From NCBI GenBank assembly GCA_022695795.1, contig MU404118.1, positions 124,001 through 188,000 on the forward strand: a stretch of DNA of 64,000 nt, written 5' to 3'. A program made the position numbers and the translations under genes. How positions within the stretch are numbered: position 1 is the stretch's first letter; each line of letters opens with the position of its first letter. Shown piece after piece: positions 25,695 through 36,995 of this stretch. The stretch comes from Biscogniauxia marginata (Eukaryota > Ascomycota > Sordariomycetes > Xylariales > Xylariaceae). The notes below the pieces were generated by a model that saw only the letters and a list, made by a program, of their open reading frames with translations, made no database searches and was not told the DNA's origin.

Positions 25695-27671
25695 ACACAG
25701 CCCACCTTGACGTTGACTAGTCTGTGGAGAGACGAAGATTTCCTCTACTAGACTGCTATTCTAGCAAAAATTCCTCAACATACGCAGAAGTCAAAGTCTT
25801 GCACGGGTGGACTCCTGCCGCCAGGTAACTTGCTCTTGCTTCACGACAGAGCCCCACGACATGCGATGGCCCAACTGCGGAATAGATTCACCAAAAGACA
25901 ATGGGTGGGGGTGGGTAGATACCTGATAACGCTCAATGAAAACGTTGACTTATTAAAATATTGCATGTGACTCGATGCTTGTAATAGTACGATTGCCTGT
26001 TAAAGATAAGGTAATGCACTACCCTGACGATACAAATAATCGTATATAGGCACCCCCTTCAAGCACGCGCCCTTCCTACGTCCCTACCTACCTCTGTGTA
26101 CTGAATCAATAGACGCCCTTGATCTAGTGTACGCCTACTTCATCCATATGCAGGCATATGTTCCATTTTATCGAACTTGAAGCCTCTATAAACACATCTA
26201 GGACCACGCAGTAAATATAGCACTCCAAAATCTATCAGGGTACTATTTTCAGCAATATCTCGTTTACAATCAAACATTCGTATTCGTATACCTCGCAATT
26301 AATCAATACTTCACGTTTGATGCCATATCAGTGTCTTTTCGATTGTCCATAGCCATAACACAAGTCTGTTATAAACTATTATAGCGTTTACAGGAACGAT
26401 CTATACATAGTAAACTGGAAGGTAAGCGGACTTCTTAAGCGATAAAATACTGCTACTCAGCGCGTATTTATTTCTGGCTCCATGTATAACCAGCCCATTC
26501 TTATTAGGTATTTAGCTTACACTGCTTAATATGGAGTGCTTGTGGCAATGTCTACGGCCTGTTGATATGGTCAGTCTAAGACAAGGAGGTGAATGTGTCA
26601 ATAAGGAAACCTTGTATTCACAATTTTTAGTCATTATTGGTTAAACAAGTTTATATATCAAAGGTATACCTCATTAAGCTTTCGATGCTGGCCTATGGAA
26701 GTAGCCAGAGTTTATTACCCGCGCGACCAGAGATGTTGGGTGCAGAATCGTACATCTTTATCTCACGTAAAATACGAGAGAGCAGAATTAACTCTATTAG
26801 CACTTGCTATTCACGAAGCCTTCCGAAAATGCCGTGACATACATCAAATTCGCCAACCCATATCCATTTATTAGTACCTCGCATGTTTTCATTTCCCAGT
26901 TTCAACGGACAGACTCACGACGGAGAGAAAACCGAAGTATTCACACGGCGACTATTCTATCCCAACTACCTAGCCCCGGCATCAAACAAGGACGGGCCCA
27001 TGGCTCAAGCCGGAAAATGCATGGAAATCGCACGTATCTCAATTGACGGACTCGAAAGGTACGTTCGCGTGGCGTCGTTTACGAAAAAGGGGTAACACCA
27101 CCGCTGGCTATCTACACTAAATATATCGATCTACATAGGTAGGCATGGTACACGAGTATGAAAAACAGCCACCAGTAGTGAGTATTTAGGTAGAGTTTGA
27201 CCCGAGAAAGATTAGCACAAGGATCTAATTAATCGCATAGTTCATGAGCTTGAGAAATCAAATCAATTGGTATTCTCACGTTTTCACACTAATATCACCA
27301 AGGGACGCGCAATCAGGTGGAGGAGATTAGGGGAGGGGGGAAGGGGGGGGAGTATTGTCACAAAAACGACGCCGCTAATTGCGATTTGTAATTAGGGTTG
27401 ATATAGTCCGCGATAGAGTATTAACTCTAGTCGTTTTGCGTTTGGTATCAACCACTATTCTCCAAGATCCTAAATCATAAAAATAACTAGAGATATATAT
27501 AGGAACTCGTATACGGGACAGCACACTCACCGACTCCGACTCCTCACATCCGCGACGGCATCATGTGATCTAATCGTAAGGTGTAAGCCCAACAATACTC
27601 TCCTACTGAGTAACAGACTATCGTGCAACTCTTATTCATATGTCTTGATTCATTAAAACGTCCATTCAATC
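25695..27671. other. Intergenic, no gene recognised (2 kb)
   Basis: 3' ends of two convergent genes. Short frames at 26800-27095 have no resemblance to known families. A G/A-rich tract with runs of G lies at about 27318-27352. Nothing else stands out. Confidence 0.45.
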
Positions 27672-29514
27672 TCACTGAGCATGGGTCGCCGTGCCCTTTT
27701 CCATGTCACCATCTTCGCTAGCTGAAGCGTCACGTGCAGTGGGCCCATCGTGGCCTGTATATTTCATGTCGCTGAAAACATGTCCAGTGGCCTCGGCAGT
27801 ATCGGCATCGTGACCGACATCCATGTTGCGGCTGAGGTGCTCGGGCCCGATTAGGGTTAAGAGAATGACGTAGGCGTATACACAGCCCATAAAGATACAG
27901 ATGACAATACCATAGTTGTAGCGGCTTTCGCCCTCCTCTCTAGCAGGTAGGGGGAAGCGCTCGCCGATGGTGGCCTCGATCGTCGAGCTCGCTGACGACA
28001 CGAGATTGCCGAGTTGGTAGCTGGTGCCAACGACGAAGGTGCGGAATGCTCCAGGTGACAGCTCCATCAAATGCACGGGGATTACGCCCCAAGCACCCTG
28101 GACGCAGAACTGCTCGAAGAATGCAGCCGCGATGACGCGCTCGTTGTATACGAACGTATAGGGGTATAGCAGTGCGCCACCGATAATGCACATAAAAATG
28201 ATGCTCAGTCGACGACCGAAGATCTGTGAGCAGAAACCTACGACGGTGCCTCCGGACATGGCGCCGAGGTTTGCGACTACTTGAGTTATTGTGACTTGAT
28301 CCGCCGAAAATCCGAGCTGGTTCTGTAGCATGGTCGGGTATAGATCCTGGGAGCCGTGGGACATGAAGTTGAACCCGGCCATGAGGAGGACTAGGTACGC
28401 GAGCAGAAGCCAATGGTGCTTCAGGGCTACCTTGCCCTCCTTGACAAAAGTCTTCCCGATGTTGCCGTTTGCGCGTCGCAACTCCTGGTGGGCGATGTAC
28501 GTGTTCGTCTCCGGGAGGTAGAGACGCCATATGATGAAGATGACGGGCGGGCCAGCACCGAACCAAAAAAGCGGGCGCCAGCCGTGAGACGTTGTATTGA
28601 CGAGAGCACGCGAAAAGGCTGCGGCGAGTAGGTAGCCAAATGCGTAGCCTTGCTGAAGCATGCCGCTCATAAGGCCCCTAGCTTCATTTGGCAAATCTTC
28701 CAGAGCGGTGGCTGCTGCGTTGCCGTACAAACCACCCATGGCAACACCAAAGAGCGCGCGACAGGCAAGGAACTGGCTGTACGTGTTGCAGAAACCGGTC
28801 CCCTATAGTTCAATGCGTCAGCTAGTCCGACCGTGCTGTAATGCGAAGCTTTTTCGCCAATGCTGTGCCAAGCGACCGCTAAGGCATTGGCTCCGGGGAA
28901 GCGGAGTGTCTCGACGCAATTGACGACTTGGCTGCATGGGAAGCGCAAAAGGCTTGAAGGGACACCAAGCACTCGGGACTCACCAGTTCGAGGACGATAA
29001 ATAACAGGTTGTTCACGATGAAGGGCCATTTTCGTCCGTAGCGGTCAGCAGCGATACCGAACACAATCGAGCCAACAGAGCGCAACATGAGCACGAGTGT
29101 TATTCCCCATGTGATTTCGGTGTTGGACCTATCGAAGGTCTCGGCTAGCTCGTGGACCGTCAGCGAGACGGTGAAGAAATCGAAGGCGTCCCACGTCTAC
29201 AACGGAGTCAGCAGGTATGATGCACACGCGAATGGACATGGACATACCCAAGCGATGAAGGCGATGGAGAAAAAGGCCCAATGGTGACGGTTGAGCATTC
29301 TGAGCAGCCGGATCGGATTGGGCGCCTTTGTCATCGGTGGCTTCAACGAGCTGATACGCGTGGCTAGATACGTTCCGACAGACATGCCATGATGAGGAGG
29401 GTAAATGTTGGCCTCGTCCTCGGCGACCACGCCGTTCCCGTTCCCATTCCCGTTCCTGTTCCTGTCCCCGTTGTGAGGAGACGTATCGCCGTCGCCTTGG
29501 TCGGCCTTTGCCAT
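27672..29514 (-). CDS. MFS carboxylate/lactate permease, Jen1-like
   Basis: Plasma-membrane proton symporter for lactate, pyruvate or related monocarboxylates in the Jen1 family. Exons 29514-29248, 29196-28984 and 28802-27672 (introns of 51 and 181 nt) encode 536 residues. The N-terminal tail has an Asn-Gly repeat from a CCCGTT-type DNA repeat. WAFFSIAFIAW-TWDAFDFFTVSLTV starts segment 1. MFS motif A is DRYGRK (140-145), followed by GFCNTYSQFLACRALFGVAMGGLYGNA. The central HGSQDLYPTMLQNQLG motif is the Jen1 family signature for substrate and proton coupling. The cytosolic tail is rich in Asp, Glu and Ala. In other fungi such genes are glucose-repressed, and no control element is evident here. 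Upstream (29677-29704) is a perfect (AGGT)7 repeat. Confidence 0.94.
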
Positions 29515-32500
29515 ATCTGAAGTAATTTGTACCTAGCTAGGTAGGTAAGTAAGTAATATTTGCAGACAGAAGATAATGCGAAATGCTTTTTTGCAGCGAG
29601 ATAAGAAGAGGAGGAAGACGAGGAAGAAGGAGTTGAGGGAGACAATGTCTTAGGTTAGGTTTGGAGAAATAGGTATAGGTAGGTAGGTAGGTAGGTAGGT
29701 AGGTATGTGAGTATTTTCTCTTTTTCTTCTTGTTTTCCCCCCCTCCTCTTGTGACTTGGGAACTCGACCACAAAGGAAGTTTGGCAGACCAGTTGCGCGG
29801 TATTATTAACAGGTAAACCCGGGGCTGCGTCGGGGAATGAACATTAAGTCCCTACCTACACTGAAGGTTCCTTCTCATCTTCCTACTGGTCTTTGAAGTA
29901 TCCGGAGGTACCCCAAGGCTTCCAAGTGATGTGGGGAAATACTAGACTGGGATGACCTGCATGTAAGCTACTTACCTCGACGGTGATTGGTTAGATACCG
30001 GCCCTAGCTGGACGCAAAAGTTCTAGCGGCACGGCCGAACCAACCGATGATCAATGTCTCCTCCAGTACGGATTAGCGTCAAGGATATATCCCTGCTGCA
30101 TCTTGCAAGGGATACTTGACGATTGTACACAGGTACCTACATACCTAGGTAAGCCTTAACCTTAATATGTTAGACTCTCCCTCCAAATAACCGAATCCGA
30201 GATCGTTGGAAAGAAAGAAAGAAATAAGAATATAAATAAATAAAAAGAGAGAGAGAGATCGATTGGAATCAGAAATAAAAGGTCTCTAGAAAGGTAGCCT
30301 CAAGATCGGTCTAGGTGTTCATCCGAACAGTAGCACGACAGGTGATCGGAACGTTGAGTATCTTACATCACCTTATCATGCATAGGTCATGCATCTTAGG
30401 CCCGCGAAACACAAATTTCCGTTGCTACACTACTTCAAATGCGCGGAAAAAAAAGAAGAAAGAAAAAAAGGCCCAATTCCATCTCACGCTTGTTAGCTCA
30501 ACTTAACGGTGTTACATCATATGTAGCAGTCCAGGCTGAGTACACCTCGAGTTTGGCGGAGGATGGTGATGCATGACGCCATCAAAGTACTCCGGTACGT
30601 AAATAATTCAATAATTAAACCTTGGAGGCGGGGAACTGCTTAATTGACTCTCTATCTAGAAGATAAAACCTAGAAGAGGTTCGTTTTTCTGGTAATTAAC
30701 ACTGCTAAATAACCGAACTTCATGTTGTCACTTTTAGCGGGGCAGCGCTTAGGCCATGTTCCCCAGTTCGACCGGTCCCCGAGATCTTCTCCAGACAAGT
30801 ATACGGCACTAAACTTTAATAGGCTTAAGTCTAAGAGTTAACAGCAAACCAAACCAGTGGACCCGATAAAGCTGAGCTGTGTTTAGCCGTCATCTACCGT
30901 ACCTACCTACGCAACTTAATTGCAGTTGTAAGCACATCACGGAGCTTACGTTAACTATCTCCCTTCTAGACATTTTCCATGCGAATTTTCAAAAAGCACG
31001 AAGGTAGATAGATATACATATTTCCTTCCACTACCAAGACCACCGCGGTTGTTCCATTACCATCTTTAAAAGAACCGTTTACTTTATAAGAATCTTAATG
31101 ACAGATTTCACAATATTATATCATGACTAGTGCCTAGTATTTAAAAAAAGACACTACATATAAAAGAAGAACGGTCTTTATACCTTTGAGATACATATAA
31201 GGACCAGGAACAATTAATACCACAAGGAATGTCGCGAGGACCAAATGTCTGTCGTGGTACCTTGCTTTTCAGGTTTACAATCTGGTAACCCCGATGGGAT
31301 TTTTACGCATGGAGCGTATTTAGGTCATGTCATGCAACATATATATAACACATATGCTCATATCAACTGGTTCCCCCAGCGTGTTAGGCATGGAAAATAT
31401 GACTACGACGTCACCAAGAGTTCTTTGATACGGCTGGTTAAGAGCTTTAATTCTAGCTCTTCACGTAACTACAACGTTATCATGTATCCCTAAAAGGGCC
31501 CTACATCGCCACACAGGGTAACTTGTCGTTATGGTTGAGGATAATATGCTTGAAGGGCTTATACCTTCGGGTGCTTAGCATATTAACTTGCGTCTAAGTG
31601 ATTGGTTTTGTGCCACCAGATATACTAGAGAGCGTCTCTACCTAAGGTTAGTGGTTTCAGCGTAGCGCCACGTTGGTCGACGATAGTCCCAAATCTGGCG
31701 AAGACTTAGAGTTTGGGGAATATTACAACTAGCATGAGTGTCTTTCTCTACGATAAGGTGCTTCAGTCATGTCATCCGTCAGCCCAAAGTGCTCTCCGTG
31801 CGCGTTGCAAAGGTGTAGGTTCTCAGGGACTGGCTAATCCACGGCCTCGAACTACAGCTGCTTGTTCGTGAGGGATCGGCTATACTACAATACATCCTAC
31901 TACGGCTTGAACCATTCTATGTATGAACCATACCCAAGTGTTCTCCGTGAGTCATCTACCCAGGGACTATTTATGAATCCGTACCCTTTGAGTTTGAGCG
32001 AGGTGAATATCAGGTCTCTCGTCGCTAGGCCAAATGGAAGCGCTGACAGCATCTATCAGGCTATTCACCACAATTGAGCAAAACAGCGCACAAATTAAGA
32101 TCCGAATATTTGAACAGACTAGGTTTTGGTAGACCGCCTCATACTCTTTCCACTACTGTAGGAAAACAACGATATAGGCTATACGGAGGATGGGAATCAT
32201 TTGGTGGGTGAGGTTGACCTGGGAGGGAGAACTTTATGCCAGTCCCGAAAGTTAGAATGATGTAACATTGGCTATGAACATTTCAAAGCCGCTCTATCCT
32301 CGGCATGTACTAAGAAAACCATGTACATACGGACACTCCATACATATTGCGGGGGGGATGGATACTACCTGACCCCTGGTCCCATAACGCTTCGAAGATC
32401 TAGGATATTAACCAGGAAAACTTCCGGTCCTAAAGAGCGATGATCTAGTACATTTAACCCCAGCTTTCCCCTCCCAAGTTGTTGATAACATTAGGTAGGT

Positions 32501-32558
32501 ACTCGTATTTTAAACTTAGCATAATAATAAAAAGTCCAACAATCTCAAATTTTCCACG
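29515..32558. other. Long gene-poor spacer (3 kb)
   Basis: Contains the (AGGT)7 microsatellite, an AG-rich leader-like stretch near 30230-30260, several TACCTAGGTA-type motifs (29531-29548, 30130-30150) and otherwise unremarkable, slightly AT-rich sequence. No frame resembles a known protein. Confidence 0.45.
29677..29704. repeat. (AGGT)7 microsatellite
   Basis: Seven uninterrupted AGGT units upstream of the Jen1-like gene on its promoter side. The same units form the core of the dispersed TACCTAGGTA motif, so slippage at such a site may have produced the array. Confidence 0.9.
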
Positions 32559-33835
32559 ATGCCCGGCCAACGGCAACCCCGCATCGTCCTTGGTCTCATG
32601 GTTTTGGGCCCCCCTGGGAGCCCTGGAGCCCGTCTCACGAGCATAGATGACTTCAGAACTGCGCTGGACATGTTCCAGGAGCGGGGATATACTGAGCTCG
32701 ACACGGCGCGCGCGTACATCAATGGTTTGCAGGAGTCATTTACAAGGGAAGCGGGCTGGAAAGAGAGAGGGTTGGCTATCGCCACGAAAGTGTATCCGAT
32801 TCAGCCGGGGGCTCACGAGCCAGAGACGTTGGCAAAGAGTATCGAGACCAGCTTGAGGGAATTGGGCACAGACTGCATTGATGTATGTTCCATTGTTACC
32901 AATTTCTAAGTACCACGTTGGATGCTGCACTACTCAAAAGGGTATTGGTATATGAGATATGCAAAGCGAAAGAAAAAAGACGAGTGAGACTAACATGTCT
33001 ATAGACATTCTATCTACACGCTCCGGTATAAAATTATTCCCTCCCTTATCCACCGACGCTGGGAATGTCTACTAGAATAGTAAGCAAATGGATGAAGGCG
33101 CCTAGCTGACTTGAATGCCAGGACCGCTCCGTCCCCTTCTCTTTGACCTTGGCCGCGCTCGACGCGCTCCACAAGGCCGGAAAGTTCAAGCGCCTCGGTC
33201 TCAGCAATTACGCCTCGTTCGAGGTGGCCGAGATTGTTATGCTTTGTGCGCACAACGGCTGGGTGCGCCCGTCTGTGTACCAGGGCATTTACAACGTGCT
33301 GTTCCGGACCATCGAGCTGGAGCTAGTGCCGACATGCCGCCGATACGGCATAGCCATCGAGATATACTCACCAACGGGTGGTGGGTTTCTGGCCGGCCGC
33401 TTTGCAAGCAAAGACGATGTGCCAAGCGAGGGGCGTTACGTCCGCGGCAGCCCTGTCGAGCACCTCACGAGGGGGAGATACTTTCGCAACGGGATCATCG
33501 AGGGCGCTAGGATGATACGGGAGGCCTCCGAAGCGAGAGGCTTGGAGCCGTTGGAGGTGGCAGTCCGGTGGCTTGTGCACCACTCGGTGCTTAAGCTGGG
33601 GGGAAACGGAGGCGGTGACGGCGACGGCGACGGCATCGTGATCGGGTTTTCGAATCTGAAGCAACTACGCAACAGTCTAGATTATGTGGAACGTGCCCCT
33701 CTGCCGGCCGACCTCGTTACAGTGCTGGACCAAGCCTGGAGGACTGCGAAGACGGACGTTGATACGTACTGGCAGATGCCTATGCAGTACACGTATGATG
33801 CGCAGGAATCGTTATTTGGCCCGGGTAGTAAGTAA
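32559..33835 (+). CDS. Aldo/keto reductase, AKR7-like (aflatoxin-aldehyde reductase type)
   Basis: NADPH-dependent reduction of aldehydes in the cytosol. Three exons: 32559-32882, a 21-nt microexon 33005-33025, and 33122-33835, all in phase 0 (introns 122 and 96 nt), giving 352 residues. The microexon encodes TFYLHAP, which carries the catalytic His113. Without it the active site would be lost. The other catalytic residues are Asp48 and Tyr53 (ELDTARAY) and Lys77 (ATKVYP). DRSVPFSLTLAALDALHKAGK, then LGLSNY and QGIYNVLFR, follow as in AKR7 proteins. The C terminus has a Gly/Asp-rich insert (GGNGGGDGDGDGIVIG) coded by a GGC/GAC repeat. Natural substrate unknown. Confidence 0.93.
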
Positions 33836-34364
33836 GGTCAAGACAAGAGGAAGCAGGCTTGTGAGGCTCTGGCAGGTTTGTGATGTGCAAGACAATTACC
33901 TACCTATCTTTGTAGACTCCGGCACAATATGTGTGTGTATAGTTTGTAGCCAGGTTGAGAAGTTAACCTTAGGTACCTGTTATAGTTTAAGCACATCCGT
34001 TATAAAGGTTAGTTATAACCATAAGTTATATATATATTATTAAAAGTTTAATTTATATAAAAGTTCAAGTTAAATTTAAATATAACTTAATTATAATTAT
34101 ATTTTTATTATAACGGGAAAAGGTGCGGGGTTATAATGGTTATTATTGTTTTTTAAAAACTATCGTTGCTCGCCAAACAAGCGTTGCTTCTTAGACAACC
34201 GTTACCCACCAAAATTAATACGGCCGCAGCTGTCAAACAGCTGTGTCGCATTTGTTAGTCGACATACAAGAGACAAGCCTTTATCATTACAGGGTATAAA
34301 TCGACACTCGACACAGCGCTACAAACATGACTATGAAATTATACTTGCCGTAACAACATAAAGT
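33836..34364. other. AT-rich left flank of the HNH gene
   Basis: From about 33985 to 34140 the sequence is almost purely A and T with many TA steps, unlike the genes beside it. It resembles a RIP-mutated repeat remnant. No open frame or terminal repeat could be defined. Confidence 0.6.
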
Positions 34365-36050
34365 ATGATACAGAACGCTACACTGCTAACATCATCTTCG
34401 GTTTTGATCCGGCCACCATCATCAAGGTGTACATCTCCCATCCCGGCGAGGTATGAATTCCTCACGAGAAATGTCGACAAGTCGAAATACCTGATCCGCA
34501 TTCGCCACCCAGGATATGACGACGGCGATGACTTGATGTTGTCCCTCCGCGCCTTCGACGACGCCGACGGCGGCCTACACTATGGTTTCGTCCACACCGC
34601 CTGCGCCATAGTTGCCGATAACTCGTTCGATGGATACCTCAGTCGAACGCGCGATGATCATGATGGTCGGAACCGTGTCCAGGTCGGCACGCATTCCATC
34701 CTGCCCAGTGGTGATTACTGGTTTCATGTGCCCCGGTCGCAAGAAACGGGCATCGCGGCTACAGCAACCGTACCGTACCGATACCCCGTTGTGCCTAGCT
34801 TTCAAGAATGGCAGTTCCCGCATCGACGACTCCCCAAGACCTGGGGCCAGGATTCCGACGACGACGACGACGATGATATCACTCCAGCGACCGTCCTTGG
34901 AGTACCAGCACCTTCAACCCTCTCAGCAGCCGTTCAGCGGCGAGACGTGCAATGCCGCGTGACAGCGTGGACATCAAATCTCGAGTGCGCACAAATTGTA
35001 CCCGAACACGAGAAGCCGTGGTTCATGCGTAACCACATGGCGCAGTATAATTACAATGACTCTCTGTCCACTGCCGACATTGTACGCGACTTGAAGAATG
35101 TGACCCTTCTACGCTCCGACATTCATACCGAATTTGATAATCGCGGTCTCGTCTTCTTCCCAAAGTCACGCGACCGCCGCCGCTTCGTCGCGCATTCCCT
35201 CAAGCCCACTGGCGATATCCTGCCCCTTTACCACAACGTCACTGTCGACGTAGTCTCATGCGCAGCCGAGTTCCTGTTTGCCCGCTTTGCTTGGGCCATC
35301 TTCCCGTCCCTCTCCGCCTTCCTAACCCAAGCTGCCCGTCCCCGGCTCGTCGTTCAAACCGACCAGCGCACGAGACAGAGACGTGCTATAGAGCTGGATA
35401 GTGTGACGCTCGATAAAATGGCCAACATCTCTCGTAGCAGCAGCCCGACTCAGAGATCGAGGATGGAGGCTTCGATGAGCGGTGATGGAGAAGGAATTTT
35501 GTCACAGAATCAACACGAGGATACCAACAGGAGCTCTAGGCACCGCAGAGCTATAGATGAAGCGGATAACGATTGCTCTGAAAATTCATTGCAACCAGTA
35601 CCTAAACGGAGGCGGCATGACACTGCTTCAAGGGACTCGCGAATCTCGGCGCAGGCTGTCAGTAAAAGCATATTACAGCATCAATCATCGCCAACATCAT
35701 CACCCTCACTCGGTCCTCATTTGCAGCCTAGCGAACTGATTGAGGAATATTTCGTAGCAACAACTTCCCCTATGACAGCTGTAGAGACTCCGTATCATTT
35801 AGCAAGTCATCATGACGCAGTTGACGTCGAAACGCTGCGGGGGAATTTTAATGAGGGTAAGACTCAAGATGGTGATGGTGTCACTAACGATTATATGTCT
35901 AGATTACGGGAAACTGCGCTGGAAAGCCAAAGACCGCCAGGCTATATATCTTCTTTGCCTGTTTACGATCGACACCGTCCTGCATTAGAAGAGCTACGCT
36001 TACTAAGCTTAGAGATATTATCAAACTTGAGTGATGATGAAAATCTTTAA
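34365..36050 (+). CDS. HNH-nuclease-family protein (fungal HNH_2 type), intronless
   Basis: A single 561-residue frame. Residues 40-95 (HPGYDDGDDLMLSLRAFDD, GLHYGFVHTACAIVADN) match the N-terminal module of a large fungal family with an HNH_2 domain. An acidic run (164-171) follows. The nuclease-like core is Cys197, ECAQIVPEHEKPWFMRNHM (207-225), NVTLLRSDIHTEFDNRGLVFFPK (245-267). It keeps the Asn and the second His (His254), but the position normally read as the first His in AH(I/L)VP is Gln210. Catalysis may therefore be altered (family motif from memory). The C-terminal 200 residues are Ser/Arg/His-rich and look disordered. The role of the family is unknown. The gene lies between two AT-rich stretches and next to a truncated pseudogene, so it may have arrived by transfer or rearrangement. 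Confidence 0.85.
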   Translation: MIQNATLLTSSSVLIRPPSSRCTSPIPARYEFLTRNVDKSKYLIRIRHPGYDDGDDLMLSLRAFDDADGGLHYGFVHTACAIVADNSFDGYLSRTRDDHDGRNRVQVGTHSILPSGDYWFHVPRSQETGIAATATVPYRYPVVPSFQEWQFPHRRLPKTWGQDSDDDDDDDITPATVLGVPAPSTLSAAVQRRDVQCRVTAWTSNLECAQIVPEHEKPWFMRNHMAQYNYNDSLSTADIVRDLKNVTLLRSDIHTEFDNRGLVFFPKSRDRRRFVAHSLKPTGDILPLYHNVTVDVVSCAAEFLFARFAWAIFPSLSAFLTQAARPRLVVQTDQRTRQRRAIELDSVTLDKMANISRSSSPTQRSRMEASMSGDGEGILSQNQHEDTNRSSRHRRAIDEADNDCSENSLQPVPKRRRHDTASRDSRISAQAVSKSILQHQSSPTSSPSLGPHLQPSELIEEYFVATTSPMTAVETPYHLASHHDAVDVETLRGNFNEGKTQDGDGVTNDYMSRLRETALESQRPPGYISSLPVYDRHRPALEELRLLSLEILSNLSDDENL

Positions 36051-36199
36051 TATTTTCTTAAATAAAAACATAAAAATTAATTTATAAAAGCAATAAAGTT
36101 ATTATAATTATTATTATTACTATTATTAAATACCATAAGTAGATATACATTTTTTTTTTTAAATTTAATAAATATTATATTAAATGATGTTTTAATACC
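36051..36199. other. AT-rich right flank of the HNH gene
   Basis: About 140 bp of almost pure A+T (TTATTATTA-type) that starts directly after the HNH stop codon and ends where the truncated dehydrogenase begins. Together with the left AT-rich flank it brackets the HNH gene. Confidence 0.65.
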
Positions 36200-36995
36200 T
36201 TTACGTCTCTCATCCGTCCCGAACTCTGCAAGTCTGTACTAATCACAAGAGGGGGCAACACTGGCATCGACGGCGAGACGGCCGCCCAGGCGGATGCGTC
36301 TCGGATCGCCCTCCTTGGCTGCTTGGAAAAGCCCCTTTTCGAAAACAAGGCCTACATTGAGACCAATTACCCAGGCGTCGAGGTCACCACCATCTATGCT
36401 GATATGACCAAGAAGAACCATATGGATGCGGCTTATGTTGAGTTTACCGGGAACGGGAAGATTGACGTCCTAGAAGCCGTCCAGGTCAACATCGCTGGCT
36501 TCCTCTATGTTGCGCAGGCCTTCATTCGCCACGCGGCGCCCAAAGCTGTCGCTATTAATTCGTGGGGGTGCGTACTTGAGTCTCAACGACAACTTCGCTT
36601 CATACTGCGTCGCCAAGATGACGATATTCCGTCTCTGGGACACTATAGCGATTGCGTACCCGAACTTGGCCATCTTCCATACCCAGCCTGGGGTGGTCAT
36701 CACTCAGATGAACCTGAAGACAGGGGGTGCCGAGAGTTTCAAGGATAGGAAGACTGATGACGGTAAGTGAAATGGCGATAATAATGCTAAATATCGTGGA
36801 GCTGACTCCAATCTAATGTCTCTGCCGGCGAGCTTCAATCCTTGGCTCTCAAGCCCCGAAGCCCGATTCCTGAAGGGCAAGTTTCTGTCGCGCAACTGGG
36901 ACGTGGATGAACTCAAGGCTCAGGTCGAGGAGATTGAAGCCGGAACAAAGCTGAACATTGGGCTCGTAGGATGGCCGTTTGAGAATGGTATTTAG
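36200..36995 (+). pseudogene. Short-chain dehydrogenase/reductase, broken copy
   Basis: SDR remains are recognisable: a cofactor-binding stretch (SVLITRGGNTGID, where GGGTGIG is expected), SRIALLG, YPGVEVTTIYADMTKK, GNGKIDVL, VQVNIAGFLYVAQAF, AYLSLNDNFASYCVAKM (catalytic Tyr/Lys), PNLAIFHTQPGVVITQMNLKTGGAESF, and a C-terminal part ending at the TAG at 36993. Four defects are visible. There is no start codon, because the 5' end abuts an AT-rich stretch. The glycine motif is damaged. A segment after IDVL that usually holds the NAG-type motif is missing. A frameshift occurs at the G5 run near 36565, where the product switches frame in SSWGAYL. A further intron may lie between about 36760 and 36830. 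Not expected to be functional. Confidence 0.8.
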
